In this document: positions 1 through 9,400 of the stretch, piece after piece
Numbering within the stretch: position 1 is the stretch's first letter
Layout of the letters: each line of letters opens with the position of its first letter
From: Zeugodacus cucurbitae
Taxonomy: Eukaryota > Arthropoda > Insecta > Diptera > Tephritidae
Direction of reading: 5' to 3'
Assembly (NCBI RefSeq): GCF_028554725.1
Contig: NC_071670.1
Location: 33,846,001-33,910,000 of the forward strand
Length of the DNA: 64,000 nucleotides
Notes under the pieces: generated by a model
What the model was told of the DNA's origin: nothing
The model's database searches: none
Seen by the model: the letters and a program-made list of their open reading frames with translations, nothing else
Translations under genes and position numbers: made by a program

Positions 1-330
1 CCCACACTCAAAACTTTTGACGGAATATTGGGAAATGACAGTTTGAAGGAACTAGGTGCTATAATTGACACCAAAAGGGAAAATTGTTCTTTAAAAACGG
101 AATAAGTATTTCCATTAAAGAAAAAGCATTTGAATCAGTGAACCAACAAAGAGTCAAACCGATTATTAAAAATGTATCCACATTTTTTGCAAGGCTAATT
201 AAGGTACCGATAAATGCTTTTAAAAATCAAAATTTTGTTTACAAAGAATATCCTCCCGACTATAAGTTTAGCATTCCATTCCCAACATTCCATAGACATA
301 CCATTTTTCAACCAACATCCGCAGAACAGC
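1..330 (+). pseudogene. gypsy-type pol remnant (protease end joined to RNase H-integrase linker)
   Basis: Bases 1-85 encode the block LGNDSLKELGAII, which ends the protease region and precedes reverse transcriptase in the C2 element near 59440. From about 105 the frame changes to a block with INAFKNQNF and FPTFHRH, matching the RNase H-integrase linker of B2 near 54513. Two distant parts of one polyprotein therefore sit side by side, so RT and RNase H have been deleted. The frame stops at 357-359. It forms the left flank into which B1 inserted. Confidence 0.7.
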
Positions 331-540
331 GCAGCCGCAGGCAGCAGAATAAGCAATAGGCGGCGAACGAAGGAGAAGGCATCCGAACAACGACAGCAGA
401 TCGAGCAGCAGAGAAACAGAAGCTAAAATAAGTTATAATTTAGTAGTGTTTGAAGAGAAGAGTGTGTTTTTTGCACTCAGTTGCGATCTTATACAGTATA
501 GTGTGTAGCTTTCAGTTTGTAAGCAAAAACAAAGTGTACA
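331..540 (+). other. unassigned, possibly LTR-derived
   Basis: No coding frame is convincing. The stretch runs from the pol remnant to the TACA that precedes the B1 LTR. It is CAG-rich at its start and then AT-rich, and could be LTR sequence of the remnant's own family. I cannot assign it. Confidence 0.3.
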
Positions 541-700
541 AGTTAACACCCCAAACTCTAAAATTCAAGAATTTCAACTCCGTTCCTAAGCTGACCTAAG
601 AAAAACACATTAATTACTTAGAATTGAACCAGTGCACCTGCTGATGAACTTTACATTGCATATTTAAATATCACAAATCACTTGCTCATATCATATAAAA
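541..700 (+). repeat. partial 5' LTR of family B (copy B1)
   Basis: The stretch starts AGTTAACACC directly after TACA. It shares segments such as CAACTCCGTTCC, GCTGACCTAAG and CACCTGCTGATGAAC with the B2 LTR at 46807. Similarity fails before the LTR end, and gag follows within 40 bases, so the primer-binding site and leader are deleted. Confidence 0.75.
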
Positions 701-734
701 TGAAGCAACGTGATATGACACCGCGAAACAGCCG

Positions 735-1166
735 TCTTAAACCCCAACGCTAATATGGCACAATGTTCCGATCAGTCAATTGATCCTGCCTTTAGAGATA
801 ATTTAACAGATCTGGAGAAAATTCCAGACGTAGTCCGTTGTCTGCAGAGTTTTCCGAAAACCTGGGGGAATTTAGCTCCTGGAAGAAATGAGTAGATAGC
901 ATACTTCAAATTTACGAGCCTCTTAAAGGCACTCCCAAATACTATGGGATCATTAGCGTAATTCGAAAAAAAATAATAGGAAATGCGAACACAGCTATAG
1001 AATCATACAATACCCCTTTAGATGTCTGGCACTTCATTATGCCGACAAACGAGATTTAGAAACCTTGGAATATCAGATGATATTCCTAATCCAATATTCC
1101 AGTTCGGTAAATGACTTCTATCAAGAAGTCTATGCGCACTTATCATTGATATTAAATAAATAAGGG
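735..1166 (+). pseudogene. family B gag, 5' part of copy B1
   Basis: This is a decayed gag frame that aligns along its length with the B2 gag at 47995-48420, including a sequence like SIDPAFR.NLTDL.KIPDVVR. It carries small deletions and shifted frames. It ends at the TGCA (1167-1170) into which A2 inserted and resumes at 15116. The product would have been the structural capsid protein of the element. No full frame remains. Confidence 0.8.
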
Positions 1167-1170
1167 TGCA

Positions 1171-1360
1171 AGTTAACGACAGCCTCCACACAGCAACTTT
1201 ACCATAACTGTAAAAATAATTGAATCTTTACACATTGTAACTATGCAACCACATAAATTAAAATCTTTATTAATGTTTTTGTTTATCTAAGAATTCGATA
1301 CACTTTTTCCGTTCAGAATGGAATAATCCATTCTTATCCAAACAATAATTGTAAAATAAA
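1171..1360 (+). repeat. 5' LTR of A2 (recognisable part)
   Basis: This aligns with the solo LTR at 45198-45655: AGTTAACGACAGCCTCCACA at the start, then TTGAATCTTTACAC, AAGAATTCGATA and CTTTTTCCGTTC. Similarity fades near 1360, and the LTR end and primer site cannot be placed. Confidence 0.75.
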
Positions 1361-1738
1361 ATTGTTAATTCCAAAAAAATAATAATAAAGAAATCTAATA
1401 TACAACACGTGTCGTGCAAATACAAATTAAAAAGATAAGAAACATTCTTAAGAACATAGTTAAATATAACAAAAACCAAGGTGTAAAATAAAAGGAGACA
1501 AAACCTTGCTCCAAACAATAAAACTAAAAAAAAATATATTAAATTAGAAGAATTGCACGCTATGCCGAAGCGTTGCCAACGAAGGAAGGAAACATGCCAA
1601 CCCAGATCTGATACAACATTAGAGCAGAAAACAAGGAAACAAAGAACAATAAGGAAAGGAAAATTAAGCCTAATTATTACATATATATTTTAAATTCATA
1701 AAGAAAATATTATTCTTCTTACATTAGGTAATGAATTG
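1361..1738 (+). other. A2 leader, AT-rich with short inverted repeats
   Basis: There is no gene here. It holds small palindromes such as TTCTTAAGAA and GTTA-AATA-TAAC, and a CAAGGT...ACCTTG pair near 1478-1508, in A-rich spacer. The stretch near 1550-1590 (TTGCACGC..GCCGA.GCGT) matches the A' leader at 34078-34100, which marks it as gypsy leader. Confidence 0.45.
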
Positions 1739-1777
1739 AAACCGCGATTCACCACCGCAAGGGGGACCCTCCGGTTT
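1739..1777 (+). promoter_or_regulatory. leader hairpin H2 of A2
   Basis: The stem AAACCG/CGGTTT (1739-1744 with 1772-1777) closes a loop with GCGATTC and GGACCCTC. The inner part reads CCACC-GCAA-GGGGG. The same two unpaired blocks with different closing stems occur at 34355-34387 and 57769-57815. Confidence 0.55.
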
Positions 1778-1865
1778 ATAACAAAAACTCAATTCTGCGA
1801 TTCTGAACTCCAGACCCTCCAGAATAAAAAAGTCTCCTTTCCTAGAAAGGATCAAAAATATAAAA

Positions 1866-2225
1866 ATAACTGATGCTTTACCTACTGACTTGGATTATAA
1901 CAAAATAGACTGCACCGTTAGAAATCTTGAAGGATTTGTAAGAGCTGATAGAATTAATAATAGGAATAGGGATCCAATTAAAGATAGACTTAGAATTAAA
2001 TGTATGGAGAAAGTTTTTAAATATATAGGTAAAGATAAGAAGGTCACACTTGAGGATTATTATAATCAGGAGACAATTATGTCTGAAACTATAGCAATGA
2101 TACAAGTCTCAAGAAAGGGAGACAATCTGTAAATGGGAAATAATACAAGCGCTTCAAAATACGAAAGGTTGTATTATTGCAATTATTGCAAAGGCAGCCA
2201 TAAAATCGAACATTGTCTATATTGA
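1866..2225 (+). CDS. upstream ORF (ORF0) of A2 with C-terminal zinc-knuckle-like motif, interrupted
   Basis: This frame precedes gag. It has blocks DALPTDLDY near the start and VFKYIGKDKKVTLEDYYN, then SETIAMI. It is open apart from one TAA at 2130-2132; the same frame continues to 2225 and encodes a Cys/His cluster, CNYCKGSHKIEHC. The A' element carries a homologue at 34443-34753 (VFNYIGK, TLEDYYNRETI, VAMI). Its position between leader and gag is unusual for gypsy elements. The gag frames here show no CCHC knuckle of their own, so ORF0 might supply a nucleic-acid-binding function; that is inference. An initiating ATG is visible in A' but not here. Confidence 0.55.
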
Positions 2226-2280
2226 AAAGAAAAAAAATATATATTTTAATTATTAAAACCAAAATAAAAAAATATTAAAA

Positions 2281-3146
2281 ATGGCTTTAAGTAGCGAAAA
2301 TGAGACTATAGTCGCACGACTAATTGCCGCTGCAAACGCATCACTCATATTAGAAATATCAGAAATGCGAAGGCAAATAGAAGATTTAACAAAGTCATCA
2401 ACAATAACAGATTTCAAACCTGAGGTAATAAATCCGGAGATCAGCTGTGACGAATCCCTAGAAGTGGTAAAGTCCTTACCAAAATTTGCTGGAAAACAAA
2501 ATAAATATGTTGGCTGGTGAGAATCAGCTAACAATGCCGTAGGTATTTTGCTGCATTAACAATACTAAAGAATAAAATTACTCATGATGCTAATGATACT
2601 TTGTCTAACCACGGAACAGTTCTAAATTTCGATGCTATTCTAGCACGATTAGATTTTTCTTACGCCGATTAGCGTCGAGCTCATATTATCGAGCAAGAAA
2701 TGAGCATTTTGCGCGAAGGCAATTTCACTATAATTGAGTGAAAACGAGAAATTAACATTGTTAATAAATAAAACGATAATGACATACCGAACAGACAGTG
2801 CTGTAACGAAAGAGCTTAAAGCAAAAAACAGGCGGGACGCATTACGCATATTTATAACGGGCCTAAACGGAAATTTAGCAAACATATTATTTTCACTATC
2901 GCAAAGTGATTTACCAAATGCTTTAGCAAAAGCACAAGAATTAGAAGCCAACAACATGCGAGCGACCTTCGCATCACAATTTGGGAAAAATTCAAACTAT
3001 TTAAACCCTAACAGCAACAGGCAACGTAATAACAACATATTAAATAACGGTATTTTCAATAATAATTTACGATTTCCTCAGAGGAGCAACATGCCAAAAC
3101 CAGAGCCAATGGACATAGATCCATCTATGTCCAGAATATACCGACA
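2281..3146 (+). pseudogene. A2 gag
   Basis: It begins with an ATG (MALSSENETIVARLIAAA) and has the block SLEVVKSLPKF shared with A gag (8400) and A' gag (35025). There is a TGA at 2518-2520 and frame shifts follow. A later block reads ALRIFITGLNGNLANILF, then DLPNALAKAQELEANN, then an Asn/Arg-rich tail ending in PMDIDPSMSR. The frame then passes without a stop into copia-type gag near 3147. No CCHC motif is visible. The product would be the capsid protein. Confidence 0.75.
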
Positions 3147-3549
3147 GGAAATCGAAAAACTTGGTGATGATAACTACGACGTTTGGTGCATGACCATGCG
3201 CATTGTGTTAATTACGGCTGATTTGTGGCAGGTGATTATAAATGCCAAGCCCGAGACAGCAACTGAAGCAGAATCAGCAAAATGGGACACCACAAAACAA
3301 AAGGCGTTAGCGTGCCTCATTTTAAACGTAAAGCCAAATCAGCTTTTGCATATAAAAGCTTGTACGACCGCAGCGGACGCATGGAAAAAATTGCGTGATG
3401 TTCATTTGCCGACTGGACCAGTCAGAAAAGTTCAACTTTACCAAAAGCTTTTGCGCTTAAAGATGCAGCCAGGGGAAGGCGCATCAAAATACGTGCAAAC
3501 ATTTGTCGAAATTATAGACAAAATAGCTGAGCTTGACATAAAAATTAAT
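3147..3549 (+). pseudogene. copia-type gag, first part
   Basis: After the gypsy-type PMDIDPSMSR the frame reads EIEKLGDDNYDVWCMTMR, typical of the N-terminus of copia-family Gag, then LTTA-like and LRLKMQPGEG segments. No copia LTR or leader lies upstream, so the copia part begins almost exactly at its gag start. The frame is cut at 3549 by Harb1 and resumes in frame at 6703 once the AAT duplication is removed. Confidence 0.8.
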
Positions 3550-3801
3550 CAGCCCTATCACGCAATCCATCGTAGCAAAGCTACGAATACGAATGTTCGC
3601 TACGAATACGAATAATTTGCCATCACTGAATCCATGTGAACTCGAAACTTTGTTACCATACTTAAATTTTGGATTTTGACATTTAGAAATCAGCTGGGTT
3701 GAGAAAATTATGTATATTTTGATAAAGAAAACTGAAAACTTGTATGATATAGTTGAATTTTTGACCAAAAAATGTATTCGCTGACGTATGTATTTTTGCT
3801 G

Positions 3802-5549
3802 ATGGAGGAAGAACGAGAGAGAACCCGCCGCGATCTAAAACTTCAAAGAAAATCACATAGGGACTTGAGCAACCCTCTGGAGTTAGGCGAAACAACGTAC
3901 ATACTCAGGTTCTATAAAAATAGTTATACTTTATTAAAAGGAGTTTCTCAAAACAGGTTTGTTAAAAATTTTCGCTTAAATAAGGCGGCCTTTACGTATG
4001 TCCTCGGCGTTCTTGAGAGGAATGCAAGTTCTTCAAGGACTTCATCTATATCTTTACTTCATCGTTTGTCTTCAGTTTTACGTTTTTTTGCTGAGGGAGG
4101 CTACCAGCATGGAGTAGGCAAGGACTTCGATATTCCAATGGCTCAGTCTACATTTTGTTGCGTCTTAAAAGATGTATTAGCATCGCTTCAGTCCCATCTG
4201 TGCCCTCAATGGATAAATCTTAATTTAAGTAGCGATGAAAAAAGACAAGCCAAGAGGGATTTCTATCAGAAATACGGATTTCCAGGTGCGATTTTGTGTG
4301 TAGACGTACACACATTAAAATCGTTGCTCCAACAAAAGATAAGTTTCTCTATTATAACCGCAAAGGATACTTTAGTATCAATGCCATGATTGTAAGTAAG
4401 GTAGCAAATTCACATTTCAAACTTCTTATTCAATGTTTTGCAGATATGCGACAATAATATGAAAATACGTTATGTAAACGCTCAGTATCCTGGGAGCAAT
4501 CATGACTCCCATATATGGAATGTTAGCAGTGCGCGTTAATTTTTTGAGAAAAAGTACCTGGATGGGGACCGAAACACTTGGCTTTTGGGTATTATACCTA
4601 CATACATACATATATAAGTTAACGTATCATCGATTAATAATCGATTTTGCTCCCAATTATCGTATGCTGGGTTATATTGGAGATCACTTTTGCTCCCCAT
4701 TTCATGTGCTGGGTTAAGTTAGTATTGATGCTTGGTGTTAAAATGCAGGCTGCAGCAACCTTGCATTAACAACAAAGTAAATAGCATTGATGACCTTCGC
4801 ATTCCTCAATTTGAAGACGCCAAACAACAAGACTCCAGCACCTTTGGTTGAATAATTGACATAAAAGTAATGGCAATTTTCAATGGAAAAATACTGGCGC
4901 TTGTTGGCGAATGTCAGTGAAATATTGAATGCAACAAGCGATCATCGAGCATTCTCAAAGTGGACATCAACGAGAGGAGTCATATCCTCATAGTGTAATT
5001 AGTTTTAATTATTGAAATTAATAAATAATTAAAATTTAGAATAAAAGTGAAATTGAATAAAAATATATTTTACAATTTATTATGGAAAAATGTAAAAAAT
5101 ATAATTTATACATATGTATAAAAATTGTCATAACTCTTTACAAACTTTCAAAATTACAATTTTTAGGAGATGCTGGATATGCCCTACAACCAAGGTTAAT
5201 GACACCTTTTCGAACACCTTCCTCAGGAAGCCCGGAAGAGAAGTATGATAAAATACATGCAAAGGCGAGAAATATTGTAGAAAGAACAATCGGTGTTTTT
5301 AAAAATCGATTTAGGTGTCTTATGAGTGCTCGTGAACTTCACTACGAGCCATGGAAGGCATCTCAAATCGTTAATGTTGCGGCAGCGTTGCACAATGTTT
5401 GCATCCAGTTTCGTGTACCTGATGAAGCTTTAGAAAATGTTTCAGAACCAAATAATTTGTCTGAAAATGATGATATCATCTCATCAACTTATAATGATGA
5501 AGCTTCACAGATAAGACAGGCTATATGTAGAACACCTACACGAATATAA
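3802..5549 (+). pseudogene. Harb1 transposase (HARBI1-like), three exons
   Basis: Exons are 3802-4391, 4444-4588 and 5167-5549. Intron 1 (GTAAGT...GCAG) is 52 bp. Intron 2 is 578 bp and seems enlarged by a solo LTR. The start ATG at 3802 is followed by an Arg/Glu-rich N-terminus. The catalytic triad region is recognisable: FPGA..CVD near 4290, NHDSHIW near 4500, and ARNIVERTIGVFKNRFRC in exon 3. A one-base shift near 4309 and an in-frame TAA at 4537-4539 break it. In working relatives the protein cuts and pastes the element with the help of the Myb-like partner. Confidence 0.85.
4617..5077 (+). repeat. probable solo LTR inside Harb1 intron 2
   Basis: It starts AGTTAACG after TATA (4613-4616) and ends CAATT before TATT, as expected of the local gypsy LTRs with a slightly decayed duplication. 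It is 461 bp. I see no close sequence match elsewhere in the window, so the call rests on ends and length. Confidence 0.4.
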
Positions 5550-5599
5550 TATACTAAATAAATTTAACACGATATATTTTTGGAGGTTTGATTAAATTT

Positions 5600-6467
5600 T
5601 TATTTATTTAAATATTTTTGATAATGCAAGCTTTGTTGCTCTACTTGCAACATTTGCTGCTTAATAGAATTTTTTGCAGCAATTAAATTTTCCATTGCTC
5701 TATTATGCCCACCGATTTCTTCCACTTCTGCTTTCTTTAGGTCGCATAATCGGCGCATATCTGAAGAAAGATCGTCTAACTTTTCAAAAACCTTCTTTTG
5801 AAAATCTTTTTGAAGTAAAAGTTGTTCTTTTACTAAATCAATTGTATTTGTTTCTGGTGGCTTAGTACTACGTCTAGGCAGTGAAGGGCTACAACTCATC
5901 GAAGGAAGCGATATATCGGCCTCGGCCTCATCAGTGTCAACTGCCATAGATAAACCCACACTCACTGTGTTTTGTATGCCGTTAGTACTCGTCTCTAACG
6001 CCGTTAATTTGATTACAGCTTCTTCCAATTCGCTGAAATGGTGCTGTCTATTTCGACCGCCACCAGTAGCTGACTGTTCTTTTTTATTTTCGGCCAATTT
6101 CCTTTTAATATATGCCTTCCAATCTAGCCATACCTTTTAAAAAATAAATTATAGAATATATAAATTATTCTTTTAGTTTCAATAATTAAAAGAACTATAC
6201 TACGTTACCTTCTTCCAGCTTGAAATGTCTTTAGTGGGGGGGGGCCTACACTGTTGAGTCCATCGGCTACTTTATTCCAAAATTCCGCTGCTACTTCCTT
6301 ACGACACTTTGAAAAACCCTGCGCCTTTTCGGGCTTTTGCTGCAAAAGTTCAAGCAGAAGCGCATATTGTTGTTTCGTGGTTATTACTTTAGACCTGTGG
6401 AAATCAAATTGAAATATATTTTATCCTTAACAAATGCAATTAACTTAAATTCAGTAAAAACTTACAT
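5600..6467 (-). pseudogene. Harb1 Myb/SANT-like accessory protein
   Basis: Exons on the minus strand are 6467-6466, 6394-6209 and 6133-5600. The first intron (GTAAGT...CACAG) falls inside the start codon, after AT. Exon 2 encodes a trihelix-like segment (QQYALLLELL, EFWNKVADGLN), and exon 3 begins VWLDWKAYIKRKLAENKK and ends in a coiled-coil-like tail. A run of nine G at 6236-6244 puts exon 2 out of frame with exon 3. In Harbinger elements this protein binds DNA and carries the transposase into the nucleus. Confidence 0.8.
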
Positions 6468-6702
6468 TTGAACCTTTTTTTTGTTTTATTTCTTCTTTTT
6501 TAGTATATTCTTAAATTTTTCCGTTAGCAAAAACGCGTCGTAGAATAATTTAAAAAAACTTCCGAATTTGACGATTCGAATGTATTCTGTGAATGTCACT
6601 TTACGAATTTCGAACTTACTTTTTAAGATAATCGAATTGCATGAAAGCAATTTCGTAACTTTTCCGAAAAAACAGTGTACGATGAATTGCGTGATAGGGC
6701 TG

Positions 6703-7618
6703 AATGATGAGCTCAAAGCAATTATGCTTTTGTCTAGCCTACCTAATTCTTGGGAGAATTTTGTTGTTGCGATTGAAACGCGTGACAACTTGCCGTCGTT
6801 TGAAGGTGTAAAATTGAAACTTCTAGAAGAAGCTGCGCGAAAGGCAGAAACAAACGAATGCGATAATTCAAGTGCGTCGGTATACGCACACACACATGTG
6901 CAAAGGGATGCGCAATACAATAAGGATCAAAAAACGAACAGTAGTCATAACGAAAGTGTAAATAAGAACATAAAGAAAAACGATCAAAAGCAACAATTCA
7001 AAGGCAAGTGTTTCTATTGCGATAAAATTGGGCATCGTGCTAGTGAATGTCTCAAAAAAGCGACAGCGCAAGAAAACAAGTGCAAAACAGAACATTCAAA
7101 TTGTCTGTTACATGTAAGTGCCGCGGAGCAAAGAAAAAATACGTGGTGTATTGACAGTGGCGCGACAACACATATGTGCTGCAACAAAAGGATGTTTGTG
7201 TCGTTCAGTGAAACAAAGACTTCGGTAAAATTAGCAGCTGATAAGTACGTTGAATCGTTCGGTATAGGCACAGTTGTCTTAAAAGTAAACAAAAAAAATA
7301 TTGAAATGCGTGATGTGTTGTACGTACCTTCTTTGCAAATGAATTTTTTGTCGGTTAGTAAATCGACACAATACAAAAATTCAATAATATTTGGCGAAAA
7401 AGAAGTGCAAATAAAAAACAAAAACAATAAAGTTGTGTTAAGAGCAAAGCAGGAAGACAACTTGTATTTGTATGAAACGCTGGCGAAAAACAGTGAAGTG
7501 CATATGTTAAGGGACACATCAAATGCAAAAAAGTGGCACAATCGTTTTGGCCACCTAAACTTTCAAAGTTTAAAATTACTAAATGATACTAGTAGAAGGT
7601 ATGGACATTGAATGTGTA
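6703..7618 (+). pseudogene. copia-type gag end, protease and integrase N-terminus
   Basis: The frame continues from 3549: DELKAIMLLSSLPNSWENF, then a CCHC knuckle CFYCDKIGHRASEC (about 7012-7053), then a retropepsin active site CIDSGATTHMC near 7150, then the pre-integrase segment WHNRFGHL near 7533. A one-base shift near 7588 changes frame. At 7618 it is cut by element A and resumes at 13077. The polyprotein would package, cleave and integrate a Ty1/copia element. Confidence 0.88.
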
Positions 7619-7868
7619 AGTTAACGCGAAACGCTGGCAGTCAAGTTACACAGTCTGTATTGTCTGTCTAACAGAACAATCTGAAAATAGTAACTTAATG
7701 CCAACAGCAAGCATCGTGGGATTCGCTGACTCAACATACTCCCAACGGCTACGACAGGTAACTACAGCGAGTGCAGCGACGGCAGCGAAGGTTAAGCTAT
7801 AGTTGTAAGTGAATTGTATCTTTAGTTTTAAAAGAGACTCAATAAAGAGCACTTCAAATAGAATAATT
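7619..7868 (+). repeat. 5' LTR of element A
   Basis: 250 bp, AGTTAAC...AATAATT, with an AATAAA at about 7842. It differs from the 3' LTR at two sites (GCGAAGG/GCGTAGG and GACTCAA/GACCCAA). Confidence 0.95.
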
Positions 7869-8143
7869 GGCGCCCAACGTTGGACTGGCAGAATCGTAGA
7901 AGGACGGAGAAATATCCACTAAATCTAAATAAATACAATAGACCACGCAGCATTAAAATTGTAAGTAGAGTGCTCAAAAAAAATTCAAAGCTAAAATTAA
8001 AGTGTGCAAAAGCATTTAAATATTTTTGAGGTTATTATAAATTAAATTAAATAACTTGAAATAAATTTATAAAAAAAAACCAAATAGCTTAAAAAAAAAA
8101 TTGTGACAGTGTAGTTATTCGATTTTATGTAAACGACGTTTTA
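7868..8143 (+). promoter_or_regulatory. primer site and leader of element A with splice donor
   Basis: TGGCGCCCAACG starts at 7868. A strong donor GTAAGTAGAG lies at 7961, and the same decamer follows the env mini-exon of A' at 34216. It probably served spliced env RNA. No in-frame ATG precedes it here. The rest is A-rich, up to the gag ATG at 8144. Confidence 0.6.
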
Positions 8144-9397
8144 ATGAGCCATAACGACAATTTAGAAGATTTGATTGAAAAAAATAGTAATTTACAAACT
8201 TCTCGACGAAATATAATGGACGCAAATCAATTAACGGCCTTAATACAGGCTGCCATGACTGGCGCACTTCAACAACAACAACAATCATTTGACCTTAAAC
8301 TACAACGATTGACGGACCAAATGACCACTCTGACCACTGGAAAAACTCCACAAACATTTGAGCCAGTAAGAGTATTACCCCACGTGAAGTGTGAGGAGCC
8401 CCTTGATCTGGTAAAATCATTACCAGAATTTGATGGGCAAATAAGTTCCTATGTGTCCTGGCGACAGGCCGCCCATACGGCATACGAGGTATTTAAAACA
8501 TACCAAGGCAGCTCGAGACATTTCCAAGAAGTTGGAATAATTAGAAATAAAGTTAAAGGCTCGGCTGATGCAGTTTTATCATCATTTAATACAGTGTTAA
8601 ATTTCGATGCTATAATAGCTAGATTAGATTTTACATATGCGGACAAACGTCCGATATATTTAATTGAACAGCAACTTTCCACTTTAAGACAGGGTAATCT
8701 TTCTGTGATCCAATACTTCGATGAGGTTGAGAAGAAATTGACTCTCCTCACAAATAAGACTATAATGACTCATGAAGGTCCAATAGCCGATTCCATTTGC
8801 GAAAAATATAGGGCAGATACTTTACGAATTTTCATATCAGGTCTAAAAAGGCCGTTATGCGACATACTATTTGCTTCCCGACCTAGTGACCTACCTAGTG
8901 CATTAGCATTAGCACAAGAGGTAGAATAAAATAGAGAGAGATATTTATTCGCTTCAAATTTTGCAACATCCATTGAAGATCAAAATAAAATTAGAAAAAG
9001 TATTAACGCAGAGAAAAAGATAGAACATCAACAAAAAAATCAAAATAGCTATGACAGGCAGGAGCCGGTGACACCTATGGATATAGATCCCTCTGTGTCA
9101 AGATTACGGCAAAACATAAATTGGCGTACAGAGCCATCGCAGAGAACATTGCAAAGACAACAGCAGTACCGAACTAAATTTAGACAGGGGTTTAATAGTA
9201 ACCATCAACAAAAACGACAGGCAGATTCCAATAGGGTTACTGGACCAAAGATGCAACGAATTAATACTTTAAAACAACAGGAGGATGACGAGACACTTTA
9301 TAATCAACGAGCTGAGGCTGAAATTGAAGACCTCGAGGAGGAACAAATGAATTTTTTAATGGTAAATCCCTTCTCCCGTGGATTGAGCGTGGAGTAG
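8144..9397 (+). pseudogene. element A gag
   Basis: The ATG at 8144 opens a 417-codon frame broken once, by TAA at 8927-8929. The N-terminal part includes a Gln-rich stretch, then LDLVKSLPEFDGQ, IIARLDFTYADKR and the C-terminal capsid block ALRIFISGL-like TLRIFISGLKRPLCDILF. After the nonsense codon the same frame continues through PMDIDPSVSR and an acidic end to TAG at 9395-9397. It has no CCHC motif. A slippery heptamer sits 12 codons before the end and leads into protease in the -1 frame. Confidence 0.85.
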
Positions 9398-9400
9398 GGA
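9352..9400 (+). promoter_or_regulatory. candidate -1 ribosomal frameshift signal, gag/pol of element A
   Basis: T TTT TTA (9352-9358) is in gag phase (AAT TTT TTA). Eight bases later a hairpin forms from TCCCTTCTCC (9367-9376) and GGAGTAGGGA (9391-9400): nine pairs, one T-T mismatch, 14-nt loop. The -1 frame runs open into the protease DTG motif. The gag stop codon lies within the stem. Confidence 0.7.

Larger units (their letters stand above)
3550..6702 (+). mobile_element. Harb1, PIF/Harbinger DNA transposon
   Basis: The terminal inverted repeats are about 25 bp, starting CAGCCCTATCACGCAAT at 3550 and ending as its complement at 6702, with one internal mismatch. A 3-bp AAT lies on both sides (3547-3549 and 6703-6705). 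Excision restores the copia gag frame exactly. The 3153-bp element carries the usual two Harbinger genes, a transposase on + and a Myb/SANT-like gene on -. Both are broken. Confidence 0.92.

Noticed and set aside
5674..6140. Plus-strand open frames across 5674-6140
   Set aside because: They are antisense to the Harb1 Myb-like exon and have no recognisable domain.
7014..7541. 175-codon minus-strand frame
   Set aside because: Antisense to the copia knuckle-protease region, whose + frame carries clear motifs.
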